Source of the DNA: Mesorhabditis belari
Lineage: Eukaryota > Nematoda > Chromadorea > Rhabditida > Rhabditidae
DNA length: 64,000 bases
Reading direction: 5' to 3'
Assembly (NCBI GenBank): GCA_958450365.1
Contig: CAUEEP010000743.1
Span: forward strand, 8,301,501 to 8,365,500
Shown piece by piece: positions 34,810 to 46,548 of this stretch (its first letter is position 1; every line of letters starts with the position of its first letter). Made by a program: the position numbers and the translations under genes. Below the pieces are notes generated by a model. The model was given only the letters and a program-made list of their open reading frames with translations, did no database searches and was not told where the DNA came from.

Positions 34810-35506
34810 TTAAAAAAATGTAATAGTAAAAAAGCTTGTTACTTTATGGCCAAGTACAGCTTGGTCGAGTTCCCAGAGATTATCAAAAGGATGATCACTA
34901 AATTCACATCGTAAACGAAGTCGTTCCTTTGTTACGTCCTAAATACTTTTATATCGGTAAAGTTATTGTTTTTTTTACCTTTTCGATGTATTTACATAGT
35001 TGCATACGAAAACCGTAATTTGGATTCACAATGGGACGACATGAGGTCAAATGAGAGAGAGCGTTGAAGTAAGAAATTTCGGCTATAGTACAGAGATAAG
35101 CGAGAACAATTGTCGCACTTCGAGATACGCCGGCCAAGCAGTGGACCAGCACTGGCTCTGAAAAGAGGTTTTAGTTAGACTAGTATCTATTTAGATGTTC
35201 TGGGATTGCTTACCAACCTTTATTTAAACGGCTTCGGTGAATAAAGCTGTTAGTCGTTGCAAAATGATTGGCAATCTTCGACGAGGCACAATCAGCTAGT
35301 GCGATTTGTAATATATCAATTCCTAAGTTCGCATGTCCAGTATGAGAGATGGTCAATTCGTGGATCGACACCAAATGCTTGAAAAATCTCTTTGATTTGT
35401 TATTAAGCTTGTGATAACATACGCGAATTCCGCACTTTTCAAGGAGTTCCAAATCAGTTGCATCACGAAGACTTCCAAGAAAAAGATTGGGGAGGATTTC
35501 ACACAT
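34810..35506 (-). CDS. DUSP22/DUSP15-like dual-specificity phosphatase
   Basis: Four exons: 35424-35506, about 35216-35385, about 34980-35158, and a last exon starting near 34928 with a TAA at 34810-34812. The N-terminus ILPNLFLGSLRDA, the general-acid Asp in LADCASSKIANHF and the P-loop HCLAGVSRS (HCx5R) followed by NPNYGFRMQL match the DUSP22 (JKAP)/DUSP15 group of atypical dual-specificity phosphatases, which act on phospho-Tyr/Thr in kinase signalling. A 3' splice site (GTTTAG) ends at 35515, so the mature RNA begins GCAATGGTATGTG. In-frame codons before the ATG read Gly-Asn-Gly, as in the myristoylated MGNG start of DUSP22. The C-terminus is uncertain because a GTAACA donor inside the last exon could lead to further exons. 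Confidence 0.8.
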
Positions 35507-35514
35507 ACCATTGC

Positions 35515-36773
35515 CTAAACGTTTGCAAATGACCTCGCAAGTTTTTGAACTTTTTTTCGCGTTATTTGCTTTCTTTTATCTGGAGTTATCTGGAAAACCA
35601 GCCAAAAAACCTAACGGCGGGTTTTTTTTGGCTGGATGTTTTGGGGTTGACGCATAGTTTGATGTCTAGAGTTAAAGGGTCCCCTTCCGTTCCCCTCATG
35701 CGCCCCTTCAAGACCACTGTAACAATACTGAGATCTATCTCTTAATACTTCTAAGCAATATGACAATGATACTCTCCGAAGCACAAACGACATCTATACT
35801 AGGACGCTTGGCGCGACCAAGGTTGGGTGCCGGACCTGGATTCACGTTTTAGAAAACAATTTTTGTTTGCTAAATCTTGGGCAGCACTGTTTTTTGCACT
35901 GCTTTTTGCAATTTAGCAAACAAAGTTCGTTTTCTAAAGCGTGGATCCAGGCCCGGCGCCCAACCCTGGGCCTTGGCCATTCCGAGGCCCCTGAACAATA
36001 CTTTAGCTGCGAGGCATCTTAAATTTGCATACTTCAACTCGATGCTTAAAAACATTTAAAGCAAAAAAGTTTGGAGCGACGGAAATCGAATCCGAGAGTT
36101 TTTCTGCAGGTGGGGGTGACACATCCTCAGAAAGACACTTCCGTTTTATATATGGTAGACGACAGAAAAGAGATATTATATCAATAGATTGTATAACTTA
36201 ATGAAAAAGAAGTAATGGTAAGTCCAATTATGATTAGCATTTACATTGTGAAACTAATAAAGTGACTGACTGAATAAAACAACTGTTTGACTAAATATCT
36301 TAAGGTTATGTTTTGATCAAAAAATCGGACTTCACCCCTTCCTGTAATCAATCCCCCCTCCCGAAAATTTTATCTTATACGTCACTGCATATTTAATTAC
36401 CTAGTTTGGTGCGAAATTTTCTCAGCTTGCTGATTGCATCAGAATGATTCGTCGATAAAGGCGACGTTAGCCTCATTGAATTATTCTTCTGAAGTTGTTT
36501 CTTTTTAGCTAGTTCCATTGCAATAGATTTCGAATAACATTTTCACTTAAGTTTAGCGTTGTCATTAATATTTAAGCTGTCGTTTCCATAGCAGAGCCGC
36601 CGTTTTTCGAGCAAAGTACGAGGTGTTGCAAAAGACGCCCCTTTTTAAGTTGCCGTTTATTTTAGTAAAGCTCGCTTGGATTTTTAAAGGGATTATTTTG
36701 AAGCGTAGTTTTTGTCGTTTTTCCATTCTTTAGTTTTATTGTAAGTAAATTGTTCATTCAATTTTTAGGCACG
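35515..36773. other. Divergent intergenic region between DUSP22-like gene and sel-12
   Basis: Contains a foldback element (35795-35990) and a smaller inverted repeat at about 35591-35628 (CCAGCCAAAAAACC / GGTTTTTTTTGGCTGG). Nothing coding is seen in the remaining roughly 750 nt. It should contain the promoters of the two divergent genes. Confidence 0.5.
35795..35990. repeat. Large foldback (palindromic) element
   Basis: Left arm 35818-35874 (AAGGTTGGGTGCCGGACC...TTGTTTGCTAAA) pairs with right arm 35912-35967 (TTTAGCAAACAAAG...GGCGCCCAACCCT). The flanks (CTTGGCGCGACC / GGGCCTTGG) extend the symmetry. It is GC-richer than its surroundings and probably a MITE or Foldback-type element. Confidence 0.7.
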
Positions 36774-38753
36774 ATGAATCCGGACCTTCCTGGGCCGTCT
36801 TCTCAATATGGTGCAACAGATACTGCGGGTTCGCCTGCTGTTACGGTTCGACCTGAAAAACGACGGGTATTTTAAATATTACATGTCGAAATTTTACTTG
36901 TCTTAGGTGACAATCAGAAGCAATCCACGAAGCAGCCAAGGGGCCTCTTCTGAGGTTTTAGCAACTCAGTCTACAGATGGGGAAACTGAAGAAGGCTTGT
37001 TTTAAATGTTTTGCACTTAAAAAAACTAGAATTCGAATTGGGGAATGCCTTTTCTTTCGCAATAAAATTTAAAAGGGAAATTTTAAATTGGAACCAAAAA
37101 AACTAGCCTTATTACTTTACCATTAAATTTTAGGTGATATTGAATTGAAATATGGCGCTGAGCATGTGATTCGTCTATTCGTGCCTGTTTCACTTTGTAT
37201 GGCCGTCGTTGTAATGACGATGAGCTCGATTCAGGTTAGTTTTGTTTTAAAAGTAGACCTTATAATTACTAAATTTAGTTCTATACTGAAAGCGGCGGTC
37301 AACATTTGCTATATACGCCTTTTACCAAAGAAACGGATAATGCTGGGGAAAAGGTTTAAATTGAATGCTACTTTTAAAATAATATTGTTTATAGGTATTA
37401 TACTCCCTTGGTAATGCTGGAATCTTGCTGCTTTTTATCATTATAATGACGTCGATCCTCATTCTGCTCTATAAGTACAAATTTTACCGCATAATTCATG
37501 GTTGGCTGTTTGTGAGCAGCTTATTGCTCCTTTCAATGTTTACTACAGTATATACTATTCAGGTTGATTAAAATTGACTTTTAGAGAACAAGTTCTTTAG
37601 GTACTGAAAGCTATCAACGTTTCCATATCATGCGTAACCGTATTCTTCTTCATCTACAATTTCGGCGTGCTAGGAATGATATGTATTCATTGGAAAGGAC
37701 CACTACTTCTACAACAAGTACCCTTTTTTGAGCTAATCCTATAAGTGGACGTTTTAGGCTTATCTAATTGCTGTATCAGCTCTGATGGCTTTAACATTTC
37801 TAAAGTATTTACCTGATTGGACTGTATGGACTGTTCTAGCCGCAATATCAGTAATGTCACAAATTTTGGGCCCATTTATTTTCATTTTAGATTTGGGATT
37901 TGATTGCAGTACTTTCACCAAAAGGGCCTCTCAGAATTTTGGTTGAAACTGCCCAGGTTAGTTTTTTCATTACGAGAGTTTTATATGGTTTGTTTTAGGA
38001 ACGTAACGAACCCATCTTCCCGGCTTTAATTTATTCAAGCGGTGTCTTGTATGGTTATGTTTCAATTATATCGACGACTGAACCAAACAATCAGGCCACA
38101 TCTCCGAAGACACCTCCCAGTACTTCTAAGCAGGTTTGTTTTGTAAAGTCAGCTAATCAACGAACTCGAGATCTTTGGGTGAAACGGTACGCGGTTCGAC
38201 CAAGCATCGAAGTAACACCCGACGAAAGGCAAGGATCACTTTCAACAAACGAAATCAACGTGGAAGAGCCTAAACGCCCAGTTCGAAAGTAGTTTTTCCA
38301 ATTAGCTGATGTTTTCAAGTTAAAAATATTTATTTTAGTGGGCGACGACAACAAAATGAAGGTCAATCAGCAAGCGATGCACAGCAAAACAATGATGGAG
38401 AACCAATCATTGTCGAGAAAGAAGAACGCGGTATCAAATTAGGACTTGGCGATTTCATCTTCTATTCAGTCTTGGTAAGTACTGTTATGTTTCATGGCAT
38501 AAAAACATTTTCCCCTAAATCTAAACTTCAGGTTGGAAAAGCCTCATCGTATTTTGATTGGAACACGACCGTGGCTTGTTATGTGGCGATTCTTATCGGA
38601 CTATGTTTTACTCTCGTATTGTTAGCAGTCTTTCGAAAAGCTTTACCTGCCTTGCCTATCTCAATTTTTTTTGGTCTCGTATTTTATTTTGTCACTTCGG
38701 GTATTCTCTCTCCATTTTGTTCCAAATTGACAGAACGCCAGTTAATTTATTGA
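36774..38753 (+). CDS. sel-12: Presenilin, SEL-12 type
   Basis: Catalytic subunit of gamma-secretase, the intramembrane aspartyl protease that cleaves Notch (LIN-12/GLP-1) and other type I proteins. Exons read by phase give about 480 residues. They include [19 protein letters not shown] (TM1), [12 protein letters not shown], the first catalytic Asp in [16 protein letters not shown] (about 37890-37930) and [21 protein letters not shown] long polar loop follows, then the second catalytic Asp in [11 protein letters not shown] (about 38440), the PAL motif in KALPALPIS and a short C-terminus ending ERQLIY. Length and sequence fit C. elegans SEL-12 better than HOP-1. A TTTTTAG acceptor lies 5 nt before the ATG, which suggests spliced-leader addition. 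The intron 36995-37133 appears to use a GC donor. An AATAAA is at about 38822, and the rars-1 ATG follows 184 nt after the stop. Confidence 0.92.
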
Positions 38754-38937
38754 TAAGCTTTTGTGCCAAACTCATGCTTTTCTTAGCCCTGTGCATTTTT
38801 TTTGAAAAGACATATCGAGAATAAAGTTTCCTGCCTAAGCTCAATTTTATCAAATCATTGATGTTTAGCTTTCAATTTATTTTTTACGAGTTCTAGATTT
38901 TAAGAAGGTTAGAAATTTAGTTTTAGGTTCAAACGAT

Positions 38938-41900
38938 ATGGGTGATACGAGCAAGGAAAAGGTATTTACCTCAAGGCCTGGACTCGTTTTAAATGGAGTA
39001 ATTTTAGAAAGGTTCGGTTACTCCGGTGATCTCCGAACAACAGGAAATCGAGCAGCTGTATTCACATCAAAGAAACTTGGTTGTATCATACAAAAATTTT
39101 TTTTATTTCTTGTTTACAGATTTCTCAAACGATAAACGATGAACACGTTTTTGCTGCCATGAAGGCTTCAGATTTAACGGTTGATGAGCTTTTAGGTGAG
39201 TTTTTTTTGTGTAATAAGTTGTTTTTTTTCATGTTTAGATGTTTGTCCCGAGCTCAAAGAAGAATATGTTCGCAATGAAAAATTGAAGTACAGAAAGCAA
39301 ATTTTGCTCAAGGTGTCTCTTTTAAATTTTGCTTCATTTTACTTTGCTAATTTTAAATTTTTGTTTCTATTTCCAAACTTGAATACAAAGTTTCAAATTT
39401 GCAGGCTATCGAAGAACAAACGCGTATAAATTCTAAACAAGAAGCCGTCCCCAAGGCAACAAATGGTGATGCACCAAAAATTGGGGAGAATAAGTTAGTT
39501 GAAATGGTTTGCAACTGTGACTACAACAACTTTTCTTTTAGAGCAGTAAAAAATCCAAAACTCACCGAAAAGATCGATTACATTGAAATCAAAGATTATG
39601 GGAGCAGCATTATCGGACGATTGAATGCACTTTTTAAAGATGCTATCCACAAGGTTAAAAACATTTTTTTCTTATAATACCATTTTAATTTTTAGGCTTA
39701 TCCTGATTCTAATGTCGCCGCAATAGTAACTATGAATAATAATCCAAACAATGGTGATTATCAATGTAATTCTGCTATGGCTATTGTAAAGGCAAGTACC
39801 TAAGTGATTCTATCCGAATAACTAAATTTCAAATTTAGAAACTCAAGAGCAGCGGGGTTAACAAGAAGCCAAGCGAGGTTGCTGAAACAATTAAAAGCAA
39901 GCTCCAACCATCGGAAGTTATTAGCAAGGTTAGCTTTATGATCAGTGTTGTCTAATGCATAAAGCTTTGCAAAAAAATACATGTATAGTCGTGGTAAATA
40001 TATGAATGTTTTAAATCAATTGTTTTCAGGTTCAAGTGGCGCCTGCTGGTTTCATTAACATCTTTTTGAATCAGAATTATTTGGAAACCCAAGTTGGAGC
40101 CATTGCTAAACAGGTTTTTTCGGTTAATTACTTAATTGACTACATAAGTATTTAACAGGGTGTACGAATGCCAAATGTTGCTAAAAAACGAGTCGTCGTC
40201 GATTTTTCTTCGCCCAATATTGCAAAGGTAAATTGGTGTTTTGCCGGCAACATATGAAGCTTGATTTAGGAAATGCACGTTGGACATCTGCGCTCCACAA
40301 TTATCGGTGATAGTATTTCAAGATTGTTCGAAGCTGTCGGATTTGATGTTAGATAAAGTTTTAAATATCTAAGATGTATTTTTATATTAGGTGGTTCGAC
40401 TGAATCATGTTGGGGACTGGGGAACCCAATTTGGAATGTTAACTGCGCATTTGCAAGATGAGTTTCCAAATTATCTTGAAGTAACTCCCCCGATTGCCGA
40501 TTTGCAAGCATTTTACAAGGTTTCATTTCACTATTGTGTGGTATCATCCTAATTCAGGAAGCCAAGAAACGATTTGATACTGATTCTGATTTCAAAGTAC
40601 GTGCATATGAGTGTGTTGTCAAGTTACAAGCTTTCGATCCATTGATTATTAAAGGATGGCAATTAATTTGCGATATTAGCCGAAAATGTATGTTTTTTAA
40701 TAACTTTGCAATAACTGATTAGGATGATTTAGATTTTCAACAAATCTATGACCGTCTCGACATAAAAGTCACCGAGCGTGGAGAGTCTTTTTATCAGGTT
40801 TTCCGTTTACTTTGACTAACTATATAATAAGTGAGAATTTCTAGACTCGAATGCAAGCAATTGTGAATGAACTCATGGAGCGTAAAGTGTTACTCGAAGA
40901 GGAAGGAAGGATGGTGATGTTCCCCTCGGGATGTGATGTAAGATCTTATTGTGATATAAGACGTAAAGTTTGTTTGTCTGTTCGTTTTATAACTCTAATC
41001 CCAATATAGATTTTTTTGGGACAATATGCAATCGGCCACGGTAGTTTGGCCTGTCAAATCAGATTTTGAAAATCGGGAAATAAACGGAAAATTTTGTCTT
41101 TCAAAATCATAGGCAGTTTAGTTATTGGAATGAAACTTTAGTAATAAATTTGCGAACAATTAATACTAAAGTTTGACTCATGTAAACTGTGTATCGGCCA
41201 ACAGTTAATTTGCTAAGAAAAATTCAACATATTCTTAGGTTCCGCTCACTGTTGTCAAAAGTGATGGTGGATTCACCTACGCTACCTCGGATTTGGCTGC
41301 ATTGAAGCAACGAATTTTTGACGAAAAAGCGGATTGGTTAATATACGTGATTGATGCTGGCCAAAGCTTGCACATAGAGGTAATTTGATCATTTTTAAAA
41401 TTAAGGATTCTAATACTTATTTAGACTATATATGCGGCAGGCCGAGACCTTGGTTGGTACGATCCGCAAGTGAAACGAGTCGAACATGTCGGATTTGGGC
41501 TTGTTCTAGGCGAAGATAGGTATTGTTTTTAAGCAATCTCATGGATGGTATATTTAAATTATTTAGGAAAAAGTTTAAAACACGTTCTGGGGAGACTGTA
41601 CGTCTTGTGGACCTTCTTGATGAAGGTTGTAAACGGGCAATGGAGGTCTTGATTGAGAAAAAGAGGCTAGATGTAAGTGGTTAATAAACCTTTTGAGCTC
41701 ATTTGTGCTTAGGAATTAACTGCCGAGGAAGTGGCTGCTGCACGCGATTCTGTAGCTTATGGGTGCATCAAATATGCAGATCTGTCGCACACTCGTACTC
41801 AGGTTGGCTGTAAGAAAAGTAGTGTACAACATGAAAGCCCAGGATTATATCTTTTCGTTTGATCGTATGGTGGATTTCCGCGGCAACACGGCTACTTATT

Positions 41901-42422
41901 TACTGTATACGTACGCCAGAATCATGTTGGTTTTTGTTATTAGAGGAAATGAAATATTAATTTAAATACATAATTTAAAGGTGTCTTTTTTTAGGTCGAT
42001 CATGCGGACATCGGGTGTAAGTGAAAATGAACTCAACAAATGGATCGAGGAAAATCCATCAATTCCACTTGGCCATTTAGCCGAAATTAATTTGGCCAAA
42101 GTTATTCTTCGCTTTGGTGATATCATTATTCAAGTGCTCGATTCGCTTATGTTACATCAGGTTTCAGATTTCACTATGAAGACTTAATTTCTCTTAAGTT
42201 ATGTGACTACGTGTATCAATTGGCCACACAAATCAGCGATTTCTACAAAGATTGCTACGTGATTGATAACAAAGGAGGTCTCTCTCTAAGGTCGAATCTT
42301 CAAATACAAATTTAGGTATAAGAACGGTTCATTATCAACGATTGGCCCTATGCAAAGCAACAGCTAAAACGATGCAGGGTTGCTTCAACATTTTGGGAAT
42401 CCATGAAGTTGGAAAAATGTAA
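38938..42422 (+). CDS. rars-1: Arginyl-tRNA synthetase, cytosolic
   Basis: Charges tRNA-Arg in the cytoplasm. The N-terminal exons encode a Glu/Gln/Leu-rich helix-forming extension. The ArgRS N-terminal (Add-1) domain follows ([10 protein letters not shown]...GDYQCNSAM, about 39690-39780). The class I HIGH motif is [11 protein letters not shown] (about 40275-40307). The core continues through [38 protein letters not shown] and [17 protein letters not shown], then the DALR anticodon-binding domain ([24 protein letters not shown]). The lack of a classical KMSKS is normal for eukaryotic ArgRS. It ends [13 protein letters not shown]. A TTTTAG acceptor sits 11 nt before the ATG. The short gap to sel-12 fits an operon. 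One intron (about 40940-41240) carries a dispersed repeat shared with nars-2. Confidence 0.93.
40940..41238 (+). repeat. Dispersed intronic repeat, copy 1 (in rars-1)
   Basis: Contains TTTTTTGGGACAATATGCAA, CGGCC and GGCCTGTCAAATCAGA, which recur in the same order and orientation in an intron of nars-2 (about 60360-60770). No terminal inverted repeat is evident. Confidence 0.65.
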
Positions 42423-42936
42423 AATCTATGTCAATCCCGTTTTCGTTTTAAAATGTTTCGATTTGGTTTCGTTTAGCCCTAGATGGGTGTTGCTTAACGT
42501 GGTTTTGAATGAGGGTGGCTTGTTAAGATTTGTTTGATTACAGTTAATTGTTAATTTTCCTGTTCCAATAAATAGTTTTTTCTCGAATGAACTTTTGTAC
42601 ACGTATTTTCAACTAATATCATGTATTGATGTAAAGGTTCTCGCAGAGTCAGTCTGATAAGACAAACACTAACAACGTGTTTCCCGTAATTGAGTTCCGA
42701 GGGGTGCTATTTTTCATGTTGATTTGAGGCTAAGTTCAGTTACAGGCAATACGGTATTTGTAGTAGAAACTGGATGTGTGAGTGTAGCATGTAGTGTGCT
42801 GTTTGCTCTGCTCTGCCTCGGCCTCTCACTGTTAGTGAGTGGACTTTGCCCTCACGCTACCAATTCCTGCTAAATCAGACTTTGAACTCATGATGTGTGG
42901 GCATTGAAATTGGTTCTTCTTTTCTTCTAGGTATTC
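42423..42936. other. Intergenic region between rars-1 and the hydrolase gene
   Basis: Holds the rars-1 3' end (CAATAAATAG near 42565) and sequence with no open exon. The last bases (CTTCTTTTCTTCTAG, to 42930) form a 3' splice site 6 nt before the next ATG. Confidence 0.6.
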
Positions 42937-44738
42937 ATGCTCGGCTCGACGCTTTTGACTTTGCAAAGACGCTTTTATAACGTGTTTCGGCGTCATTATG
43001 CAATTTATAGTAAGAAGGTTCTTTGTTGGAGTTAAAGATTTGAGTTTTAGAATCCACAGCACTTCCTCGTATAGCAAATGATTTGGATGTCTTTGATGGA
43101 GAAGTTTCCTTTGAAAGCGATGGGAAAAAATTTGACCTGACTACAAAATGGCAGGTAATAGGTTGATATTTGAAAACGTTTCTTTCCTTCATTTAGGATA
43201 CAATGCCGGGTGGTTCATCTGTTGGAAATGTCGTGTGCTTACATGGATCTCCCGGATCGCATAACGATTTCAAATACATATCTCAATTTTTGCGCCAAAA
43301 GGGAATTCGAGCAATAGGATTGAATTTTCCAGGAATCGGGATTACTGAATGTAAAGCTTTCAGTTTGCTGTTTTATTGCTTTTAGCTCATCCTAGTCTTT
43401 CCTATCATAATGCTGAACGGGACGCATTTGCTCTATCTATGATTGAGAAGTTAAAGATTACGGGCAAAGTTGTGTGGCTTGGACACAGCAGGTAAAGATT
43501 TATTTTACTTATAAATCAAGTTCGATGAGTTTAGGGGCAATGAAAATGCATTGCGATGTTCTATTGAGCTTGAGGATCAATCAAAAGGTGTCATTCTTGT
43601 AAATACGACGGGTTTTCGTGTGCATAAAGGAATACGTCCTAATTGGGTCATCAAGGTGGATTTTATATACCTATTTAGCAAGAAACTAAGCGTATCTAGG
43701 TAGCATCCTGGGCCGATCGAACAAGTGCATTGACGAGGGCACTAATGAATCCTATCACTTATATGGGTTCGTATTTGCTTTAACACCAAAAAATAAAAAA
43801 AATTTAGCTTATAATAGACTTGGACTTAAAACAGCCCATTCCGACATCACGGGGAAATGTGTGCAAACAATGGCGACTTTTGATTTCGATAAATTAAAGC
43901 CTTTTATCACTCGTTTCAATGAAGGCTCGAAATTACAAGTTGTTATTCCTTATTCAAATTCCTACCTCGCTAGTAGTAATTTTTTAGCTCATCGTTTTGA
44001 TAGCAGGCCGTGATTTTCTTATTGAAGAAGACATTACTAGAGAATTTTTCAACGCGTTCAATGATGGTCAAGAGAAGGTTTTAAAAAGATAAACCTGTTC
44101 AATTTATGGATTTAGAGTTTCGCTTCATCAGATAGTGGCGAAGAAGAGGCTAAGGAATTTATTGTTAACCGAGTCATGGAAGGTTTGTTTTCAGCTTATT
44201 AAAAGTTGAAAAACGTTAGGTGCTAATGCACTTTGGGGGGTCAAATTTGCATTTAAGCTGTTTAGCTCATTTTCTTTCCCATTTGTGTAACATTGTAAGT
44301 GTTATAATAAGCTTGTAACTTGTAACCGTTCTTGTAACGTTCTTACTGGCAGCCCAACCTTAGCATGAGACAACATATGCGTGCGTACTACTCTTCCTAA
44401 ATGAGAAATTTAACAAATTCACTCAACTTTGGTCAATTTCTAATTTAGGAAGAGATCAATACGCATCCACATTTTATTTGATGCCAAGGTCGGGCTAACA
44501 GCACGATTGTTACCTAAAATTGTAGTTATTTTCCACGGTTGAGAGAAGAAAATGAGTTAATCGGTTATCTAAAGTCTTACCTTCTTTTTTATTCGCAAAA
44601 GAAATCATACTATAATAAATCAGTGCAGGTCGCCGTGCAACTGCCATCTATTTCCCCGAGGATGGTCATTTCATGCAAAAACATCGAGCAATATTGATTG
44701 CTGACTCGTGTGAAGCTCTATTTAATAAAGCCGATTAA
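42937..44738 (+). CDS. Alpha/beta hydrolase with mitochondrial-type N-terminus (DUF1057-like)
   Basis: Exons read by phase start at an ATG directly after a TTCTAG acceptor. The N-terminus (MLGSTLLTLQRRFYNVFRR) is basic and amphipathic like a mitochondrial presequence. The fold signatures are VVCLHGSPGSHNDF (oxyanion-hole region, about 43230-43270), the nucleophile elbow GHSRGNENAL (Ser of GxSxG, split by an intron at about 43492), an Asp candidate in LIAGRDFLIEED and the catalytic His in FPEDGHFMQKHR near the C-terminus. The triad therefore looks complete. The overall layout resembles the nematode-expanded DUF1057 family of alpha/beta hydrolases, whose substrates I cannot infer. One intron (about 44180-44630) holds a large foldback element. 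Confidence 0.8.
44255..44560. repeat. Large foldback element in hydrolase intron
   Basis: Inner arms 44351-44412 (AGCCCAACCTTAGCATGAG...) and 44436-44506 (...GATGCCAAGGTCGGGCT) are imperfect complements. Outer segments GCTCATTTTCTTT and AAGAAAATGAG extend the symmetry to about 305 nt. Confidence 0.65.
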
Positions 44739-45197
44739 ATAAATTTTGCATTTGCTAGTTTGGTTTCTAGTTCTAATTTTTTGTGATTTTAAATGATAAT
44801 TACATTTACACACCTGTATTTATATTAGTTGTGATTTAGTGCATTTTTTTGTTTAATAAACGATTTTGTGAATGGAAAAGTAAATTGTAATGCAGTTAGA
44901 TTTTTTTCCTTTTTGTATCCCTCCTTGGTTCTTTTCCTACCGTATCAAAGGCTCGCGTGGTGGGATTCTTTCGAGGGCTCTTGATGCCAATTGTGCGACT
45001 TCTAAGCCTTGATGGTAAATATAGATGGGTATTTTCCCTGTAAAAACGTTTTTTATGTTTATTTATGTAGTCATTAGAGCGTTTTATGTAGCCAATGCAG
45101 TCTGTTACAAAGAAACGTTTCTAACGTTGCCTAATCGTTTTCAATTAATTATGTATTTTTAAACTTATATGATACTATATATTTTCAAATTCTAGTG

Positions 45198-46548
45198 ATG
45201 GCCGCACTTCCCACACTCTTTCGCGGTGTTGCCCGAGCAGCCATGATGGGTGCTCGCCCACTTTCGACAACAACTCTTCTACGGGGTCATGACGATATCA
45301 TGGAAAAGTGGCCTGCAGATAGTATTTTAATTTGCGGGTTCTTATTTATTCGAGTGTTTAGAGTTTGACAAACACTTCATTGATTACCTCAACAGGCCCG
45401 AAATTGATGGTTGGGAGGTGCGAAAAGGTCGGCGAGTTTGATTTAAATCTTGGAAAGACAAAAGTCATACTAAAAAATATGCATAAAAGTAGAGCGAAAA
45501 AAATATAAAAAATTCACATTTAACTTTGTTTAGCTTTAACCGAGCTGCACGATTTTGACGTGATCCCCGATCCAAAAGTTGTGGAAGCAGCCCTTCGAGC
45601 CTGTAGACGTGTTAACGATTATGCGCTCTGTGTTCGGTAAGTTACTTGTTAAGCGGTCATATAACCTTTTGAATAGGTTTCTCGAGGCTATCAAGTTCAA
45701 ATGTGGAAACCAGAAAAATCGTGAACTTGTTTATGGTTACATCATTAAAGAGGTATTTTTATACATAATATCGTATGCACGAGTTTGTATTTTGTCACTA
45801 AGCGTTCCCAATCGATTCGTCAAATTCAATATCGGATTTTATTTAGTTTTATTTAGTGTGGTTTGAGATGTTGAGGTGCTAGCAAAAGTATCATTTGCGC
45901 CAAACTTGCGCTTATGACAATCACTGTTTCCCAACTTCTAACCAACTTTTTGTCAGTTTTCTGCTTCATAATTTTAGTTCTCACTGTTTTCAGTTAGGAA
46001 ACACGTTTAGCTTTTGCTAACACCTCGATATGTTACTGTTAAGATTAAATTTAATTAAAACCTGTTTTGCATGATTGCAAATTCAAATTTTGAATACATA
46101 AATATTGGGGTTGTTCAAATTTAAGTATTTTTTATGAGAACACAAAAAAATCACCTATAAAAATCTTTAGGTGAAACCAATACTTGATGAACTTGGAATC
46201 GCGACTCCGGAAGATCTGGGCTATGATAAACCTGAATTTTTCATACCCGAGGTAGTTTTCATTTCATACTAGTCAACCAATACTTTTAAATTTAGCCCGA
46301 GAAATGGTGGGAGAAGAAATGGTGAGTAAATTGGATTTTATTTTATGCACAAGCTATGTTTTTGCGGTATTATCCTGTTAAATACTGCACATCAATCTTA
46401 TATTTCCACAAATTAGCATTTGTGGGGTATAACAGAATATGTTTCTATAGGAAGTCCGCTAGGAAAGAGTACCGTAATTTGGCATTTAATATAAATTTCC
46501 AGGTATGCTGAGTATGGATTTGATAAGAAGCCCGGCTTCCAACATTAG
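45198..46548 (+). CDS. cox-5A: Cytochrome c oxidase subunit Va (COX5A)
   Basis: Nuclear-encoded matrix-side subunit of respiratory complex IV. The first exon encodes a mitochondrial presequence rich in Ala, Arg and Leu (start MAALPTLFRGVARAAMMGAR). The mature protein shows FDKHFIDYLNRPEIDGWE, HDFDVIPDPKVVEAALRACRR, NDYALCVRFLEAIKFKCG, KPILDELGIATPEDLGY and a C-terminal PEKWWEKKW. The total of about 175 residues is normal for the family. The start is 2 nt after a TTCTAG acceptor. Polyadenylation could use AATAAA at about 46670. A 160-nt foldback element is in the fourth intron. Confidence 0.93.
45870..46031. repeat. Foldback element in cox-5A intron
   Basis: TTGAGGTGCTAGCAAAAG at the left end and CTTTTGCTAACACCTCGA at the right end are near-perfect complements enclosing about 125 nt that has further internal symmetry. 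Confidence 0.7.

Noticed and set aside
38128..38155. GT...AG pair of about 19 nt in the presenilin loop exon
   Set aside because: Too short for an intron, and the frame is open through it.
41440..41640. Missing KMSKS motif in the arginyl-tRNA synthetase
   Set aside because: Normal for eukaryotic cytosolic ArgRS, which has a variant loop here; not a defect.
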